Source of the DNA: an uncultured Eggerthellaceae bacterium
GTDB lineage: Bacteria > Actinomycetota > Coriobacteriia > Coriobacteriales > Eggerthellaceae
DNA length: 5,883 nt
NCBI GenBank assembly: GCA_946626265.1
Contig: CAMOUE010000141.1
Span: 1-5,883 of the forward strand
Direction: 5' to 3'
The position numbers were made by a program, and so were the translations under genes. Shown here in pieces: positions 5,156 through 5,883 of this stretch (its first letter is position 1; every line of letters starts with the position of its first letter). The notes beneath the pieces were generated by a model. It saw only the letters and a list, made by a program, of their open reading frames with translations, ran no database searches and was not told the origin of the DNA.

Positions 5156-5883
5156 ATGAACTACGATTTCATCCGCGAATCCGACCCCGATATCTACTAC
5201 ATCATGGAAGACGAGCTCGAGCGCCAGCGCGACCACATCGAGCTCATCGCATCCGAGAACTTCACGAGCGAAGCCGTCATGGAGGCCATGGGCAGCCACC
5301 TGACGAACAAGTACGCCGAAGGCTATCCTGGCGCGCGTTTCTACGGCGGATGCGAGAACGTAGACCACATCGAGAGGATTGCGATCCGCCGCGCGAAGAC
5401 GCTGTACAAGGCCGAATACGCCAACGTGCAGCCCCACGCCGGCTCGCAGGCGAACGTCGCCGTGTACACGGCGCTGCTCGAGCCCGGCGACACCATCCTT
5501 GGAATGAGCCTGGACGCCGGCGGACACCTCACGCACGGCGCGCGCGCCTCGATCACGGGGCGCTACTGGAACGCAGTCACGTACGGCGTGAGCGCCGAAA
5601 CCGAGATGATCGACTACGACGAGGTGCTGAAGAAGGCCAAGGAACACCAGCCCAAGATCATCGTCGCCGGCGCGAGCGCATACCCGCGCTTCATCGACTG
5701 GGCCAGGTTCCGCGAGATCGCCGACGAGGTGGGCGCGTACTTCATGGTTGACATCGCGCACATCGGCGGCCTGGTCGCCGCAGGCGTGCACCCCTCGCCC
5801 GTCCCCTACGCAGACGTGGTCACCTCTACGACGCACAAGACGCTGCGCGGCCCGCGCGGCGCCATCATCCTGTGCAAGGAAGA
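5156..5883 (+). CDS. glyA: Serine hydroxymethyltransferase, N-terminal part
   Basis: The first 242 residues are present; the gene runs off the right edge (the family is about 415-430 residues long). This PLP enzyme interconverts serine and glycine while charging tetrahydrofolate with a one-carbon unit, in the cytoplasm. Diagnostic blocks are ELIASENF (29-36), NKYAEGYPGARFYGGCE (51-67), the VDIAHIGGLVAAG segment with D199 and H202 that contact PLP, and VVTSTTHKTLRGPRG, in which K228 is the Schiff-base lysine. These positions match E. coli GlyA with an offset of about one residue. Small deviations from consensus (VDIAHIGG for the usual MAHIAG, and LDAGGHLTHG) are conservative. It is expressed from its own promoter, divergent from the Nudix gene, and appears unrelated to the redox operon. 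Confidence 0.97.
   Translation, partial: MNYDFIRESDPDIYYIMEDELERQRDHIELIASENFTSEAVMEAMGSHLTNKYAEGYPGARFYGGCENVDHIERIAIRRAKTLYKAEYANVQPHAGSQANVAVYTALLEPGDTILGMSLDAGGHLTHGARASITGRYWNAVTYGVSAETEMIDYDEVLKKAKEHQPKIIVAGASAYPRFIDWARFREIADEVGAYFMVDIAHIGGLVAAGVHPSPVPYADVVTSTTHKTLRGPRGAIILCKE

Noticed and set aside
5081..5836. Minus-strand 251-codon frame and plus-strand frame 5086-5751 over glyA
   Set aside because: Both are shadows of glyA, whose frame has the PLP lysine motif and a good ribosome binding site.
1..5883. Insertion sequences, CRISPR array, tRNA or phage features
   Set aside because: No transposase, no regularly spaced repeats, no cloverleaf and no integrase-like gene are visible.

Overview
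This is a GC-rich bacterial window. The style of the genes (a cytoplasmic molybdopterin oxidoreductase next to NuoE/NuoF-type flavoprotein genes, a PucR-family regulator, strong GAGG-type ribosome binding sites) fits an anaerobic actinobacterium such as the Coriobacteriia/Eggerthellaceae. That placement is an inference from composition and gene content; there is no rRNA or other phylogenetic marker beyond a partial glyA.

Layout. Positions 1-4145, read leftward on the minus strand, form one apparent operon. In transcription order it holds a PucR-family regulator (4145-2925), a NuoE-like thioredoxin-fold [2Fe-2S] subunit (2924-2391), a NuoF/HydB-like FMN and Fe-S flavoprotein with an extra C-terminal ferredoxin domain (2394-514), a 179-base structured gap, and the N-terminus of a DMSO-reductase-family molybdopterin enzyme (334-1, running off the window). 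The first three genes touch or overlap: TAA directly abuts ATG, and then there is an ATGA overlap. A relatively AT-rich 174-base gap with two inverted repeats (4146-4319) separates this operon from an upstream Nudix hydrolase on the same strand (4838-4320). A 317-base divergent intergenic region (4839-5155) carries likely promoters for the Nudix gene (leftward) and for glyA (rightward, 5156 to the window edge).

How the genes may work together. NuoE plus NuoF/HydB is the standard diaphorase module that passes electrons between NAD(P)(H), FMN and iron-sulfur clusters. Here its apparent partner is a DmsA-like molybdenum enzyme with no Tat signal, not a formate dehydrogenase of the usual CPYC type and not a hydrogenase. 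The simplest model is a soluble, cytoplasmic, pyridine-nucleotide- or ferredoxin-linked molybdoenzyme acting on an unknown organic substrate, under control of the PucR-type regulator encoded first in the operon.

The most interesting detail is in the NuoF-like protein. The FMN loop and most cluster cysteines are intact, but three residues expected to line the NADH adenine/ribose pocket differ from the family pattern. One C-terminal ferredoxin motif and the N-terminal [2Fe-2S] motif are also non-canonical. The Nudix hydrolase and glyA look like ordinary housekeeping neighbours.
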